Origin: Fictibacillus solisalsi | Lineage (GTDB): Bacteria; Bacillota; Bacilli; Bacillales; Fictibacillaceae | DNA length: 60,909 nt | Reading direction: 5' to 3' | Assembly (NCBI RefSeq): GCF_900103485.1 | Contig: NZ_FNHW01000007.1 | Location: 1 to 60,909, forward strand | Notes under the pieces: model-generated | The model's database searches: none | What the model was told of the DNA's origin: nothing | Seen by the model: the letters and a program-made list of their open reading frames with translations, nothing else | Shown here: positions 17,509 to 26,174 of the stretch, in pieces | Numbering within the stretch: the first letter of the stretch is position 1 | Layout of the letters: each line of letters starts with the position of its first letter | Translations under genes and position numbers: made by a program

Positions 17509-18675
17509 TTAGAAAACCCGGCCGGTGCTGATGACCGTCTGGCCGCCTGTTTCTTTCAGGATGCGGTTCAAGTCAGTGAGGACCGCCCCCACATCCCGCA
17601 AAATGGTCAGTGATTCATACCGTTTCAGAATCACCAGGCAGTGGGATTGAGTCTCTTGTGCTTCTTTCAAACTGGAGATCAAAATCAGCAAATTTTCCGC
17701 CGATGGATTAATGACCGTTTCTCCATAATGAGCAACACAAATGGCAGTTTGCTCGATTGCCCGGTTTAAATCTTTAATCTCCTCAGAGTCGGTGTTTGTA
17801 TCAATAATCGATGATAAGTCCCGGATGCCGCGAGCAATTCCCCGTATTTGCAGCGTAATATGATTGAGATGCTTCATGCCCGTTTCAAGATGGGTGAGCC
17901 GGATTCTTCGTTTCGTGAAAAACGGGGTGAAGCGAAGATTTTCACGTGCGAGAACGACGGCCTCGATGCCTTTCTCGTTCCGTTCTGTGAGTTCCTTGAC
18001 TTCCTGCTGAATCTCCCGGCGGTGAGCTAAATCCCTGTCCCACAGGACGACCAGATCCTTTAATGTCATGGAAGCCTGATTGGATAGTTTCAGGAGAAGC
18101 TCTTCAGCGGCCGGAATGGCATTCGGAGGAACAAGCAGAGCATTGGTCAGAACAGCGATCGCGGAACCAATGATCGTTTCAATGATTCGGCTGAACGCGT
18201 AACCCTGTCCAAAGGCGAGAACGAGGATTGAGCTGACGCACACCTGTGACGTCACCCCGGCCGGCATCTTGAAAGCCGTCGTTACCGCCATGCCGATCAG
18301 AACAACAAGCATAATGGAGCCAGCATTTACTTTAAGAAAATAGCCGATCAGCATGCTGATAATGACGCCACCTATAACACCGCTCACCCGGTAAAACCCT
18401 TTTTGAAGGGAGCCGGCGATGGTGACCTGCATGGTCAAAACAGCGGCCAGCGGGGCGAAAAAGGGGTAGTCATTTTGAGAAAGATGGGAAGATACGGTCC
18501 AGGAAAGCGCGGCTGCGATGGCTGTTTTTAACACTTGGAGAGTAATTCCTAGTCGGAGTAAGACTTCCAGTCCTTTTTTCAATGGCGTTTTCCTTTCTAT
18601 AAAAGTTTCTATCATTGGTCTTTTTCCACAAGGAAAGAGGATGAAACCTGCTTGAGTGTTCTTTTCTATACTCAT
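17509..18675 (-). CDS. FUSC / aromatic acid exporter family membrane protein
   Basis: This 388-residue protein has about six N-terminal membrane segments (about residues 40-180, including DYPFFAPLAAVLTMQ and the FGQGYAFSRIIETIIGSAIAV helix) and a long helical cytoplasmic part, the layout of ArAE/FUSC proteins. The family exports aromatic acids or acts in envelope homeostasis; the substrate here is unknown. The start at 18675 was chosen because AAGGA lies 5 nt before it; an ATG at 18615 (MIETFIERK) is the alternative. It is monocistronic. Confidence 0.75.
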   Translation of the reverse strand: MSIEKNTQAGFILFPCGKRPMIETFIERKTPLKKGLEVLLRLGITLQVLKTAIAAALSWTVSSHLSQNDYPFFAPLAAVLTMQVTIAGSLQKGFYRVSGVIGGVIISMLIGYFLKVNAGSIMLVVLIGMAVTTAFKMPAGVTSQVCVSSILVLAFGQGYAFSRIIETIIGSAIAVLTNALLVPPNAIPAAEELLLKLSNQASMTLKDLVVLWDRDLAHRREIQQEVKELTERNEKGIEAVVLARENLRFTPFFTKRRIRLTHLETGMKHLNHITLQIRGIARGIRDLSSIIDTNTDSEEIKDLNRAIEQTAICVAHYGETVINPSAENLLILISSLKEAQETQSHCLVILKRYESLTILRDVGAVLTDLNRILKETGGQTVISTGRVF

Positions 18676-18876
18676 TATTTCCTTATATGCAGGTATTTTA
18701 ACAGATTTCAGGTGCCGAGGAGGAGATCGCAGGCTTTGTCTTGGCGGCACAGTTTACATAACAGGGATTTGGCGCGTAAATGATGGAAACCGGCAGGTAA
18801 ATATCCGAATTTGCACGGTAAATTAAACGGGAAAACAAACCATACTCACTCAAGGCCTCTCTAAACGTTCAAATGT

Positions 18877-18902
18877 GTTTGTTCTCCATCACAAAAGGGT
18901 AA
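18877..18902 (+). promoter_or_regulatory. Possible orphan SigB-type promoter in the 18676-19043 gap
   Basis: GTTTGT and GGGTAA are separated by 14 nt (SigB consensus GTTTAA-N13-15-GGGTAT). No open frame starts close downstream; the next gene begins 142 nt later. Apart from this and the SigA promoter at 18992, I see nothing in the 368-nt gap. Confidence 0.35.
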
Positions 18903-18991
18903 GTATAATTAACCTATTTTGATTTTGCTTCTAAAAGCAGGGAAACAAAAATACACTGGTTGAAAGATTAAATTATATTTACCGAAAAATT

Positions 18992-19020
18992 TTGACTACT
19001 TCGGCAGCAAGCGTTATAAT
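18992..19020 (+). promoter_or_regulatory. Strong SigA promoter of the small membrane protein gene
   Basis: TTGACT and TATAAT with a 17-nt spacer, 24 nt before the start codon; close to the SigA consensus. Confidence 0.8.
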
Positions 19021-19043
19021 AAGCCAAAAGGAAGTGAGAATAA

Positions 19044-19190
19044 ATGAATATGCTAAAAAAGATTGTTATTCGAGGGATCGGATCTAATCTTCTTGTGCTG
19101 TTTGCCATTTTGCTTCTTCCGGTGTTCCTGTTGACGGACAATGTCAACGTCTTTCAAGAGCTGGTTGATTATATTTTCAAGCCTGATTAA
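19044..19190 (+). CDS. Small single-span membrane protein, 48 aa
   Basis: The open frame encodes 48 residues: a short basic N-terminus (MNMLKKIVIRG), one hydrophobic segment (about residues 13-30, NLLVLFAILLLPVFLLT) and an acidic tail ending FKPD. A ribosome binding site (GGAAGTGAG), a near-consensus SigA promoter and an intrinsic terminator 5 nt after the stop mark it as a real, self-contained gene. I do not recognise the family. Confidence 0.65.
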   Translation: MNMLKKIVIRGIGSNLLVLFAILLLPVFLLTDNVNVFQELVDYIFKPD

Positions 19191-19195
19191 TCGAT

Positions 19196-19223
19196 AAACA
19201 CCACGTAATGTGTGGTGTTTTTT
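19196..19223 (+). terminator. Terminator of the 48-aa gene
   Basis: AACACCAC and GTGGTGTT form the stem, followed by TTTTT. Confidence 0.8.
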
Positions 19224-19271
19224 ATGTGGGAAAAGAGCAGGCAGCATGATAAAAGTGAGGAGAGAACATCC

Positions 19272-19715
19272 ATGGGAAAAATCATAATGCTCGTGATTGT
19301 TTTGCTTGCCGGCATGGGACAAGGCATGCAGGCCGCTGTAAATGGATCGCTCGGAAAAAAGATCGGCTCCATTGAAGGGGCATTTGTTTCCTTTTTTACA
19401 GGAACGGTCATGCTTTTAGTGATTATGCTGATCTGGGGAAACGGAAGTCTGAGCACTGTATGGCAGGTGCCGAAATGGAACCTGATCGGAGGCATACTGG
19501 GAGCCATCTATGTGTTTATCGTCATTCTTGCCGTGCCGAAAATTGGAGTGACGAGCGCCATTACCGCTGTTATTATCGGCCAGCTCATGATGAGTGTAAT
19601 CATTGACCACAACGGCTGGTTTGGCAATGAAGCGATTCATTTTACATATAAAAAGATGATTGGATTGGTATTGTTATTGGCCGGTTTGTACTTTGTATTT
19701 TCGGACAAGCATTGA
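19272..19715 (+). CDS. DMT-family membrane transporter, YdcZ-like (DUF606)
   Basis: This 147-residue protein has four to five membrane helices and the YdcZ family pattern GMGQGMQAAVNGSLGKKIGSIEGAFVSFFTGT. The family belongs to the drug/metabolite transporter superfamily; its substrate is unknown. The start at 19272 follows GAGGAGAG; the upstream in-frame ATG lies in the preceding terminator. Confidence 0.8.
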   Translation: MGKIIMLVIVLLAGMGQGMQAAVNGSLGKKIGSIEGAFVSFFTGTVMLLVIMLIWGNGSLSTVWQVPKWNLIGGILGAIYVFIVILAVPKIGVTSAITAVIIGQLMMSVIIDHNGWFGNEAIHFTYKKMIGLVLLLAGLYFVFSDKH

Positions 19716-19827
19716 GCATGTTTTTTGGTGAATTACAAGCATTGTTTAAACGAAAGGCCTGTGATAATTTAAAAAAGAGCTGTGTTTCAGAGCCAGCAGG
19801 TGGAGGCTGCTGAAGGACAGGGGTTAA

Positions 19828-19866
19828 TCCGCCGGTAACGTGAAAGCGTTATCAGCAGAGGGCGGA
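19828..19866 (+). other. Hairpin in the putP leader
   Basis: TCCGCC (19828-19833) pairs with GGCGGA (19861-19866) and encloses a second helix, GGTAACG with CGTTATC, with a TGAAAG loop and a 7-nt 3' bulge. A further CAGCAG/CTGCTG hairpin lies just upstream (19794-19812). The outer stem ends 6 nt before the ribosome binding site. It may be a regulatory leader; I could not match it to a known riboswitch. Confidence 0.4.
19841..19854 (+). promoter_or_regulatory. CcpA cre site upstream of putP
   Basis: TGAAAGCGTTATCA matches all defined positions of the cre consensus TGWAANCGNTNWCA. Being 33 nt before the start codon and downstream of any plausible promoter, it would act by roadblock when CcpA is active. 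It lies inside the leader hairpin. Confidence 0.7.
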
Positions 19867-19886
19867 CAGAAAGAGGGGGAGAGACA

Positions 19887-21347
19887 ATGGAATACGGAGT
19901 AATGATCTCCATTGCCATTTATATGGCGGGGATGCTTTTGATCGGTTATTTTGCCTATCGCCGGACAGCCAACTTATCGGATTATATGCTGGGAGGCAGA
20001 GATTTGGGGCCGGCAGTTACAGCACTCAGTGCCGGAGCATCCGATATGAGCGGCTGGCTGTTGATGGGTCTTCCCGGGGCGATGTATGTTTCGGGATTAA
20101 GCGCAGGCTGGATTGTAGTCGGATTAACGTTAGGAGCTTATTTGAACTGGCTGTTTGTTGCTCCACGGCTGCGTACCTATACTGAAATCGCGAACAATTC
20201 CATTACCATTCCGGATTATTTTGAAAACCGGTTTAAGGATACTTCACGGATTTTGCGCATAACATCAGCAATTGTTATTTTAATCTTTTTTACATTTTAT
20301 GCTTCATCCGGCATGGTAGCTGGGGGCGAACTTTTCAAATCAGCATTCAATCTCGATTATTCCATTGGCATCTGGCTAACCGCCAGTGTGGTGGTGCTGT
20401 ATACATTGTTTGGCGGTTTTCTTGCCGTCAGCTGGACCGATTTTGTTCAAGGCACCATTATGTTTATCGCATTGATCCTAGTCCCGGTCGTCACGATTTT
20501 CAATCTTGGCGGAACAGGGACTACCTTTTCTGAGATTCACTCCATTAATCCTGAATTGCTTGATGCCTTCAAAGGAACAAGCATCATTGGCATTATTTCT
20601 CTTTTAGCCTGGGGGCTCGGATATTTCGGGCAACCGCACATTATTGTCCGGTTTATGGCCATTAACTCTGTAAAACAAATGAAAAGTGCCCGAAGAATTG
20701 GCATGGGCTGGATGATCTTTTCCATTGTAGGCGCCATGTTTACCGGGCTTGTGGGAATTGCCTATTTTCACCTGAACGGCGGTAAGCTTGAGAAGCCGGA
20801 AACGGTGTTCATCGTATTGTCAGATGTATTATTTCATCCATTAATCACCGGGTTTCTGCTGGCAGCCATTTTGGCCGCGGTCATGAGTACGATTTCTTCT
20901 CAGCTGCTCGTGACATCCAGCGCGGTAACCGAGGATTTTTATAAAGCCTTTTTCAGAAGATCCGCTTCGGACAAAGAGCTGGTTTTGGTTGGCCGATTGG
21001 CGGTTCTGGGTATATCTCTGATTGCGCTTCTTCTGGCATTTCATCCAAACAAAACGATTCTCAACCTTGTGGGTTATGCATGGGCGGGTTTTGGAGCGGC
21101 TTTCGGACCCGTTGTTCTTCTCAGCCTGTACTGGAAACGCATGACGAAATGGGGAGCGTTCTTCGGAATGATTTCCGGTACCCTGACCGTTATTATTTGG
21201 GAACAAATCAAAGCGTTTGAAGCTGTATACGAGATTATTCCGGGATTCATCGTATGTGGAATTGTCATTATCGCCGTCAGCCTTCTGACAGCAAAGCCAT
21301 CAGCTGAAATTGAAAAAGAATTTGAAGAAGCGCAACAGATTGCATAG
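19887..21347 (+). CDS. putP: Sodium/proline symporter (PutP/OpuE type)
   Basis: This 486-residue membrane protein has the sodium:solute symporter fold of about 13 helices. Diagnostic proline-carrier segments are LGGRDLGPAVTALSAGASDMSGWLLMG near residue 32, SSGMVAGGELF, WGLGYFGQPHIIVRFMAI and SSQLLVTSSAVTEDFY. PutP supplies proline as a nutrient and OpuE as an osmoprotectant; the sequence does not settle which. A cre site in the leader favours a catabolic role. GGGGGAGAG precedes the ATG; the gene is monocistronic. Confidence 0.9.
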   Translation: MEYGVMISIAIYMAGMLLIGYFAYRRTANLSDYMLGGRDLGPAVTALSAGASDMSGWLLMGLPGAMYVSGLSAGWIVVGLTLGAYLNWLFVAPRLRTYTEIANNSITIPDYFENRFKDTSRILRITSAIVILIFFTFYASSGMVAGGELFKSAFNLDYSIGIWLTASVVVLYTLFGGFLAVSWTDFVQGTIMFIALILVPVVTIFNLGGTGTTFSEIHSINPELLDAFKGTSIIGIISLLAWGLGYFGQPHIIVRFMAINSVKQMKSARRIGMGWMIFSIVGAMFTGLVGIAYFHLNGGKLEKPETVFIVLSDVLFHPLITGFLLAAILAAVMSTISSQLLVTSSAVTEDFYKAFFRRSASDKELVLVGRLAVLGISLIALLLAFHPNKTILNLVGYAWAGFGAAFGPVVLLSLYWKRMTKWGAFFGMISGTLTVIIWEQIKAFEAVYEIIPGFIVCGIVIIAVSLLTAKPSAEIEKEFEEAQQIA

Positions 21348-21359
21348 GGAAACCATTAG

Positions 21360-21389
21360 AACCGTCCTTTTTAAAAGGACGGTTTTTTT
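21360..21389 (+). terminator. Terminator after putP
   Basis: ACCGTCCTTTT and AAAAGGACGGT form a nearly loop-less stem followed by seven or more T. Confidence 0.88.
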
Positions 21390-21431
21390 GTTGGATTTAG
21401 ACTTGTCACCAAATTGTCATATTGTTCTTTT

Positions 21432-21454
21432 GTTGAACAGTTCAACTCTTGAAC
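21432..21454 (+). promoter_or_regulatory. Overlapping inverted repeats, likely MarR operator
   Basis: GTTGAAC-A-GTTCAAC and the overlapping GTTCAA-CTC-TTGAAC form two nested palindromes 36-58 nt before the marR start. They overlap a plausible promoter (TTCAAC-N17-TCTAAT), as expected for autorepression of the marR-MMPL operon. Confidence 0.6.
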
Positions 21455-21489
21455 TAATTATGGTCTAATAAAAAACAGAGGTGAATAGA

Positions 21490-21930
21490 ATGGATGTTGG
21501 TAAATGGAAAAGCATTTTCGGCCGGTATGAAGCGGCTTCCTTTACGGTGAACAAGCGGTTTGGTTCGATGATCAAAGAACAGCTTCAGGATGTGCTGACC
21601 GTTGAGCAGCAAATGACACTGAGTTATATCAAACGGTTTGGCTCTTGTACGACTACAGAGCTGGCAGAAGCCTTTTGTGTGCAAAAAAGTGCGATTACCG
21701 CCATTGTCACGAGGCTGGCGGAAAAGGGATACATTCACCGGATCAGAGATGAAAAGGACCGGAGAATCGTTTATCTAAAATTGACAGAGGAAGGGTCTAA
21801 CGTTTTTCAGTGGGGAGAAGAAAAAGTGTTTGAAGTGGTTTCTCCTTATTTAAAAATGTTCAGTGATGAAGAGATAGAAACTTTCTTAACTCTGTATGAA
21901 AAGCTGGCATCCCAGGTGAATGAAGAATAG
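21490..21930 (+). CDS. MarR-family transcriptional regulator
   Basis: This 146-residue protein has the winged-helix MarR fold: LTVEQQMTLSYIKRFGSCTTTELAEAFCVQKSAITAIV as the recognition region and RDEKDRRIVYLKLTEEG as the wing. GAGGTG lies 6 nt before the ATG at 21490. It is 15 nt before an MMPL transporter gene and preceded by palindromes, the same arrangement as the B. subtilis ydgG-ydgH pair, so it probably represses the transporter and itself. Confidence 0.85.
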   Translation: MDVGKWKSIFGRYEAASFTVNKRFGSMIKEQLQDVLTVEQQMTLSYIKRFGSCTTTELAEAFCVQKSAITAIVTRLAEKGYIHRIRDEKDRRIVYLKLTEEGSNVFQWGEEKVFEVVSPYLKMFSDEEIETFLTLYEKLASQVNEE

Positions 21931-21945
21931 GAGAGGGGAAACAGA

Positions 21946-24900
21946 ATGAAAGCTGTGCTAAAAGCAAAGTGGGCTATTGCCGTTGTCTGGATTGCTCTGG
22001 TTGCGGCCCTGGTGCTGCTGGCACCCAATATGGCGGATCTGGTTCGTGAAAAAGGGCAGATCAACGTTCCTGACGGGTATTCTTCCAGCTACGCTCAGAA
22101 GCTTCTTGATGATGTAGACAAGAAAGAGAAATCAGCGGATGAATCACAGGTGGCGCTTGTGTTTCATAAGGATCAAAAACTGAGCAGTAATGACCTCAAA
22201 GAAATAAAAACCGCCATGCATCAATTGAGACAAGATAAAAAAAATGCGGGGATTACGGAGGTTCTCACCCATTTTGAAAATAAGGAGCTGAAGGATCAGC
22301 TTGCGTCAAAGGATGGGAGAACCGTTCTTTCCCTTGTGACGGTCAATACGGCGAACAAGGAAGCGGCCGAGATTTCCGATTCCCTCTATAGTGAGTTAAA
22401 GGATGTTAACGTTCCTCACTACTTTACGAGCAGCTGGATGATCGATGAGGATGTGGTGGCAAGTTCACAGGAAGGATTAAAGAAAACGGAATACATAACC
22501 GTCATTTTCATTCTGGCCGTTCTGTTTGTCGTTTTCCGTTCCTTTGTTGCACCGCTCATTCCGCTTGTAACCGTCGGAATCTCGTATATTGCGGCACAGT
22601 CCATTGTAGCCTTTTTGGTGGACCGCTGGAATTTCCCGCTCTCCACGTTCACGCAAATTTTCCTGGTTGCGGTTCTTTTCGGAATCGGGACCGATTACTG
22701 CATCCTTTTGCTCAGCCGGTTTAAGGAAGAAATGGGCAGGCATGAAAGCTTGCCGGAGGCTGTTCTGGCCACGTATAAAACGGCAGGCAGAACCGTATTT
22801 TTCAGTGGCCTTGCCGTGATGATCGGCTTTGCAGCGATTGGTTTTTCCACTTTTAAACTCTACCAATCTGCTTCGGCTGTAGCGATCGGTGTAGCTGTGC
22901 TGCTGCTTGCTCTATTAACACTGGTGCCGTTTTTTATGATGGTTCTCGGCAGCAAGCTGTTCTGGCCATCGAAAGCGGCAATGGAGCACAAGCAAAGCAA
23001 AATTTGGGGAGCGGCCGGTTCATTTTCATTTAAGCGCCCGCTCTTGACCCTCATTATTGTTGCTGCAATCGTCACTCCTTTTCTGGCAACCTATGACGGC
23101 GATCTATCATTCAATTCGTTGGATGAAATCGGAGATAAGTATAATTCTGTTAAAGCCTTTAATGTGATTTCAGAAAGCTTTGGACCGGGAGAGTCTCTTC
23201 CTGCCAAAATTGTACTGAAAAACGACGAACCCATGGACAGCTCAGAGTATATGGCGACGATTGAAAAGATCAGCCGGGAAGTCGAGCAGGTGAACGGTGT
23301 TGACCGGGTGCGGAGTGCCACCCGTCCAATTGGTGAGCAATTAAAAGAATTGCAGGTTACCAAGCAGGCAGAGTCACTGGATGACGGACTGGCCAAAGGG
23401 AATGACGGACTGAAGAAAATCAGCGGGGGTCTTTCCAAAGCAAGCTCAAGCTTAAATGATTCCCAGCCAAAAATGAAACAAACGACCGATGGAATCGGTG
23501 AACTTGTAAATGGTACTAACAAACTGAAGTCGGGAATCGGTGACTTGTCCGGTGCGCTTTCCCAAATTGAAAAAGGGATGCGTGACGGTTCCCAAGGTGC
23601 AGGAGATTTGAAGGCCGGCGTAGAGAAGGCGAAATCGAGTGCGCATCTGCTGGCCAACAGCAGTCAACAGCTTCTTTCCGGCTATCAGGCAATGGAGAAC
23701 GGACTCGGAAAGCTGCAAGGCGGTTACGCTCAAGTGGGTCAGCAGCTGAAGACTACAGCTAACGGCCTTTCCCAGCTGCAAGGCAGTTTTGCTCATCTTG
23801 AATCCAAATACAGCAGTGAGGATCCAAACCAGGATATTAACAGAGACCCGCAATATCAGGCCATTAAAGGCACCTTCACCCAATTGCAGGAAGGACTCGG
23901 CAAGATGGCCGGCGGGCTCGAGCAGCTGAACGGAAACTTGAATACCGTTAAGGCCAATATGGGTAAGGCAAACGATGGTCTCGGCAAGGTGGTTTCTGGT
24001 CAAAAGCAACTGGCTGACGGTCTTGGTTCGATTTCGGCAGGTCTTGGCGAGCTTGAGTCAGGAATCAATAAAGCAGCAGCCGGCCAGCAGCAGGTAATTG
24101 CAAAATTGCCTGAAGTGCAGGGGGGGCTAGCGAAGATAGCCGGAGGGCAGGAACAGCTGAAAAGCGGCCTCGGGCAAATGGATTCCCAGCTGGCAGAGCT
24201 GTCTGACGGGCTAAATTCCAGCGCCAAAGGCATAAAGAAGGTATCTGGCGGAATTGACTCGGCCAATGATTACCTTCAGTCGCTGTCTTCAGCAAAAGAT
24301 CCCGAGATGGCAGGCTGGTTCTTGCCTGAGGATGTTCTAAAAGATAAAGAGTTTCAGCAGGTGTTTGACGAGTACATGCCGGGTGACCGGAAATTGACCA
24401 CACTGGACGTGATTTTTAAGGAAAATCCGTATTCACAGGATGCACTGGGCCAGGTGGATGAAATCAAGAAAGCCGTGAAGCGGGCAAGTACCGACACCAA
24501 CCTTGAAAATGCGAAGTTTGGGATCAGCGGCGTCACAAGTATCTATTCTGATCTGAACGATATATCTGCTTCCGACTATTCCAGAACCGTCGTATTGATG
24601 CTAGTGGGAATTGCGATTATTCTCATCATTATGCTGCGTTCCTTTATCATGCCGCTGTACATTATCGCTTCATTGATTTTGACATACTATACAGCCATGG
24701 CGTTTACCGAATCGATTTTTGTGAACCTGCTCGGGTATTCGGGCATTAACTGGGCAGTGCCGTTTTTTGCCTTTGTCATTCTGGTGGCTCTTGGCGTAGA
24801 CTACAGCATCTTCCTGATGGACCGGTTTAACGAATACAAGTCGCTTTCTGTTAAAGAAGCTATGCTGTTATCCATGAAAAATATGGGGACGGTTATTATT

Positions 24901-25098
24901 TCAGCGGTTGTCATACTGGGAGGAACATTTGCTGCGATGTATCCTTCAGGAGTTCTCTCGCTTCTCCAGATTGCAACCATTATTTTAAGCGGGCTGCTGC
25001 TTTATGCGTTTGTAATTTTGCCGTTGTTTGTGCCCGTTATGGTCAAAACCTTTGGAAAAGCAAACTGGTGGCCTTTCATGGAAACCAAAAAAGAATAG
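21946..25098 (+). CDS. MMPL-family (RND-type) membrane transporter
   Basis: This 1050-residue protein has the duplicated MMPL layout: one helix plus extracellular part plus five helices (about 1-380), then again (about 760-1040). FGIGTDYCILLLSRFKEE and LGVDYSIFLMDRFNEY carry the conserved Asp-Tyr pairs of the two membrane domains. The extracellular loop at about 455-785 is a long array of Gly-Leu heptad-like segments resembling YhgE/Pip proteins. Family members export lipids, lipopeptides or toxic compounds; the substrate is unknown. It is controlled by the upstream MarR gene. Confidence 0.85.
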   Translation: MKAVLKAKWAIAVVWIALVAALVLLAPNMADLVREKGQINVPDGYSSSYAQKLLDDVDKKEKSADESQVALVFHKDQKLSSNDLKEIKTAMHQLRQDKKNAGITEVLTHFENKELKDQLASKDGRTVLSLVTVNTANKEAAEISDSLYSELKDVNVPHYFTSSWMIDEDVVASSQEGLKKTEYITVIFILAVLFVVFRSFVAPLIPLVTVGISYIAAQSIVAFLVDRWNFPLSTFTQIFLVAVLFGIGTDYCILLLSRFKEEMGRHESLPEAVLATYKTAGRTVFFSGLAVMIGFAAIGFSTFKLYQSASAVAIGVAVLLLALLTLVPFFMMVLGSKLFWPSKAAMEHKQSKIWGAAGSFSFKRPLLTLIIVAAIVTPFLATYDGDLSFNSLDEIGDKYNSVKAFNVISESFGPGESLPAKIVLKNDEPMDSSEYMATIEKISREVEQVNGVDRVRSATRPIGEQLKELQVTKQAESLDDGLAKGNDGLKKISGGLSKASSSLNDSQPKMKQTTDGIGELVNGTNKLKSGIGDLSGALSQIEKGMRDGSQGAGDLKAGVEKAKSSAHLLANSSQQLLSGYQAMENGLGKLQGGYAQVGQQLKTTANGLSQLQGSFAHLESKYSSEDPNQDINRDPQYQAIKGTFTQLQEGLGKMAGGLEQLNGNLNTVKANMGKANDGLGKVVSGQKQLADGLGSISAGLGELESGINKAAAGQQQVIAKLPEVQGGLAKIAGGQEQLKSGLGQMDSQLAELSDGLNSSAKGIKKVSGGIDSANDYLQSLSSAKDPEMAGWFLPEDVLKDKEFQQVFDEYMPGDRKLTTLDVIFKENPYSQDALGQVDEIKKAVKRASTDTNLENAKFGISGVTSIYSDLNDISASDYSRTVVLMLVGIAIILIIMLRSFIMPLYIIASLILTYYTAMAFTESIFVNLLGYSGINWAVPFFAFVILVALGVDYSIFLMDRFNEYKSLSVKEAMLLSMKNMGTVIISAVVILGGTFAAMYPSGVLSLLQIATIILSGLLLYAFVILPLFVPVMVKTFGKANWWPFMETKKE

Positions 25099-25106
25099 TG
25101 TCAATC

Positions 25107-25137
25107 AAACAGTGTGCGGAGAGCACACTGTTTTTTT
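25107..25137 (+). terminator. Terminator after the MMPL gene
   Basis: AAACAGTGTGC and GCACACTGTTT pair around GGAGA, followed by a T run. Confidence 0.88.
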
Positions 25138-25147
25138 GCAAGAAAAC

Positions 25148-25179
25148 AAAAAAAGAGACAAGATATAAAATCTTGTCTC
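25148..25179 (-). terminator. Terminator of the YjcZ-like gene
   Basis: GAGACAAGAT and ATCTTGTCTC form a hairpin; on the minus strand it is followed by seven T. Confidence 0.8.
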
Positions 25180-25189
25180 CATGGGTGGA

Positions 25190-25480
25190 TTAGCAGCCGC
25201 CTTTTCCGCAACCGCTGATGAAGCCACCATCATCATGGCCGCCTCCGCACCACGAACAGCCGATGATAATCAACAGAATGAACAGAACGACGATGATCGC
25301 AAAGCCGCGGCCAAAACCACAGCCACCAAAGCCCGGATATCCATACCCATAGCCAAATCCGCCAACACCGCCGAATCCTACGCCGCCAACCCCAGCGCCT
25401 CCGAATCCACCAGCGAATCCTGGGCCGCCATAGCCGTATCCGTATCCAAATCCTTGACGATTATTTCTGTAACCAGACAA
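25190..25480 (-). CDS. Glycine/tyrosine-rich YjcZ-like sporulation protein
   Basis: This 96-residue protein has a low-complexity Gly-Phe-Tyr region (about residues 9-55, repeated GFGGVGG and [10 protein letters not shown]) followed by the hydrophobic segment [15 protein letters not shown], the hallmark of YjcZ-type small sporulation proteins. It continues with an unusual Cys/Gly/His tail ([12 protein letters not shown], ending SGCGKGGC). The TTG start was chosen because AAGGAG lies 9 nt before it; no ATG is available near the repeat region. A mother-cell-type -10 lies upstream. Role inferred from family only. Confidence 0.65.
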   Translation of the reverse strand: MSGYRNNRQGFGYGYGYGGPGFAGGFGGAGVGGVGFGGVGGFGYGYGYPGFGGCGFGRGFAIIVVLFILLIIIGCSWCGGGHDDGGFISGCGKGGC

Positions 25481-25530
25481 TGTGTAGATCTCCTTTCTTC
25501 CAGCATTTTTATAAAAAGTTACTTGCCATA

Positions 25531-25539
25531 TAGAATATG
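25531..25539 (-). promoter_or_regulatory. Possible mother-cell sigma -10 element
   Basis: On the minus strand CATATTCTA fits the SigK -10 pattern CATANNNTA, about 50 nt before the YjcZ-like gene. The -35 region (CAAA) is weak. Confidence 0.3.
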
Positions 25540-25658
25540 AAAAATGGCTGGAAGGGTTTGGACATCTACTGGGACAATGGTGGAATTTGCCGGGTTTTAA
25601 GAAGGCGAAATTTAGCGAATTTCTCCGGAAATACTTCAATGGGCTTTGGAAAACAGAG

Positions 25659-26006
25659 TTAAAATGATCTCTTTTTCAATTCATGCTCAAGTCTTCCGGT
25701 GAGTGTGAAGAAAAACATTTTAAAATCGGCGCGCAAAGACCAGAGAGGATGGCCAAAAGTGGCCGGTTTGTTTCCTTCGATAAAAAAATGGCTGTACCAG
25801 GCCAGACCATACGCTGTAATTGGAGCAGCCAGCAAAAACCATGCGTTTATCGTGGCACCGAGTGCGAGAAAGATAAAGACAAGGGATGTACCTGTAAAAT
25901 GCCAGGCCCTTGTGCTTTTCTTGGAATGCTGCGCTAAATAAAAGACCCAAAATTCATCAAAGGTCTTAATTTCCGGTTTCTCTGCCCGGTGATCAACATG
26001 ATGCAT
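25659..26006 (-). CDS. DUF962 (Mpo1-like) membrane protein
   Basis: This 115-residue protein starts with a short soluble part ([26 protein letters not shown]) and then has two to three hydrophobic segments with [24 protein letters not shown], the DUF962/Mpo1 signature. Yeast Mpo1 is a dioxygenase of fatty-acid alpha-oxidation; the bacterial role is not known. AAGGAGG precedes the ATG. It is monocistronic. Confidence 0.8.
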   Translation of the reverse strand: MHHVDHRAEKPEIKTFDEFWVFYLAQHSKKSTRAWHFTGTSLVFIFLALGATINAWFLLAAPITAYGLAWYSHFFIEGNKPATFGHPLWSLRADFKMFFFTLTGRLEHELKKRSF

Positions 26007-26174
26007 AGCAGTTTTCCTCCTTCAAAGCTTGTGTATATTCATTTCGATGCCCATCTCTTTTTTCCTTTAATAGGTAGATGTTGCCCTCGTCACCATGCAA
26101 AAAAAGATTAGCTTTTTGACATAAGGGTAAATTAACGGAGACAAGTGCTACAGGAAAAAAAGGAAGGTGCCAAT

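Noticed and set aside
19828-19866. putP leader as a known riboswitch class (TPP, FMN, c-di-AMP, glycine, ZTP)
   Set aside because: The conserved cores of these classes are absent; the inner part is explained at least partly by a cre site.
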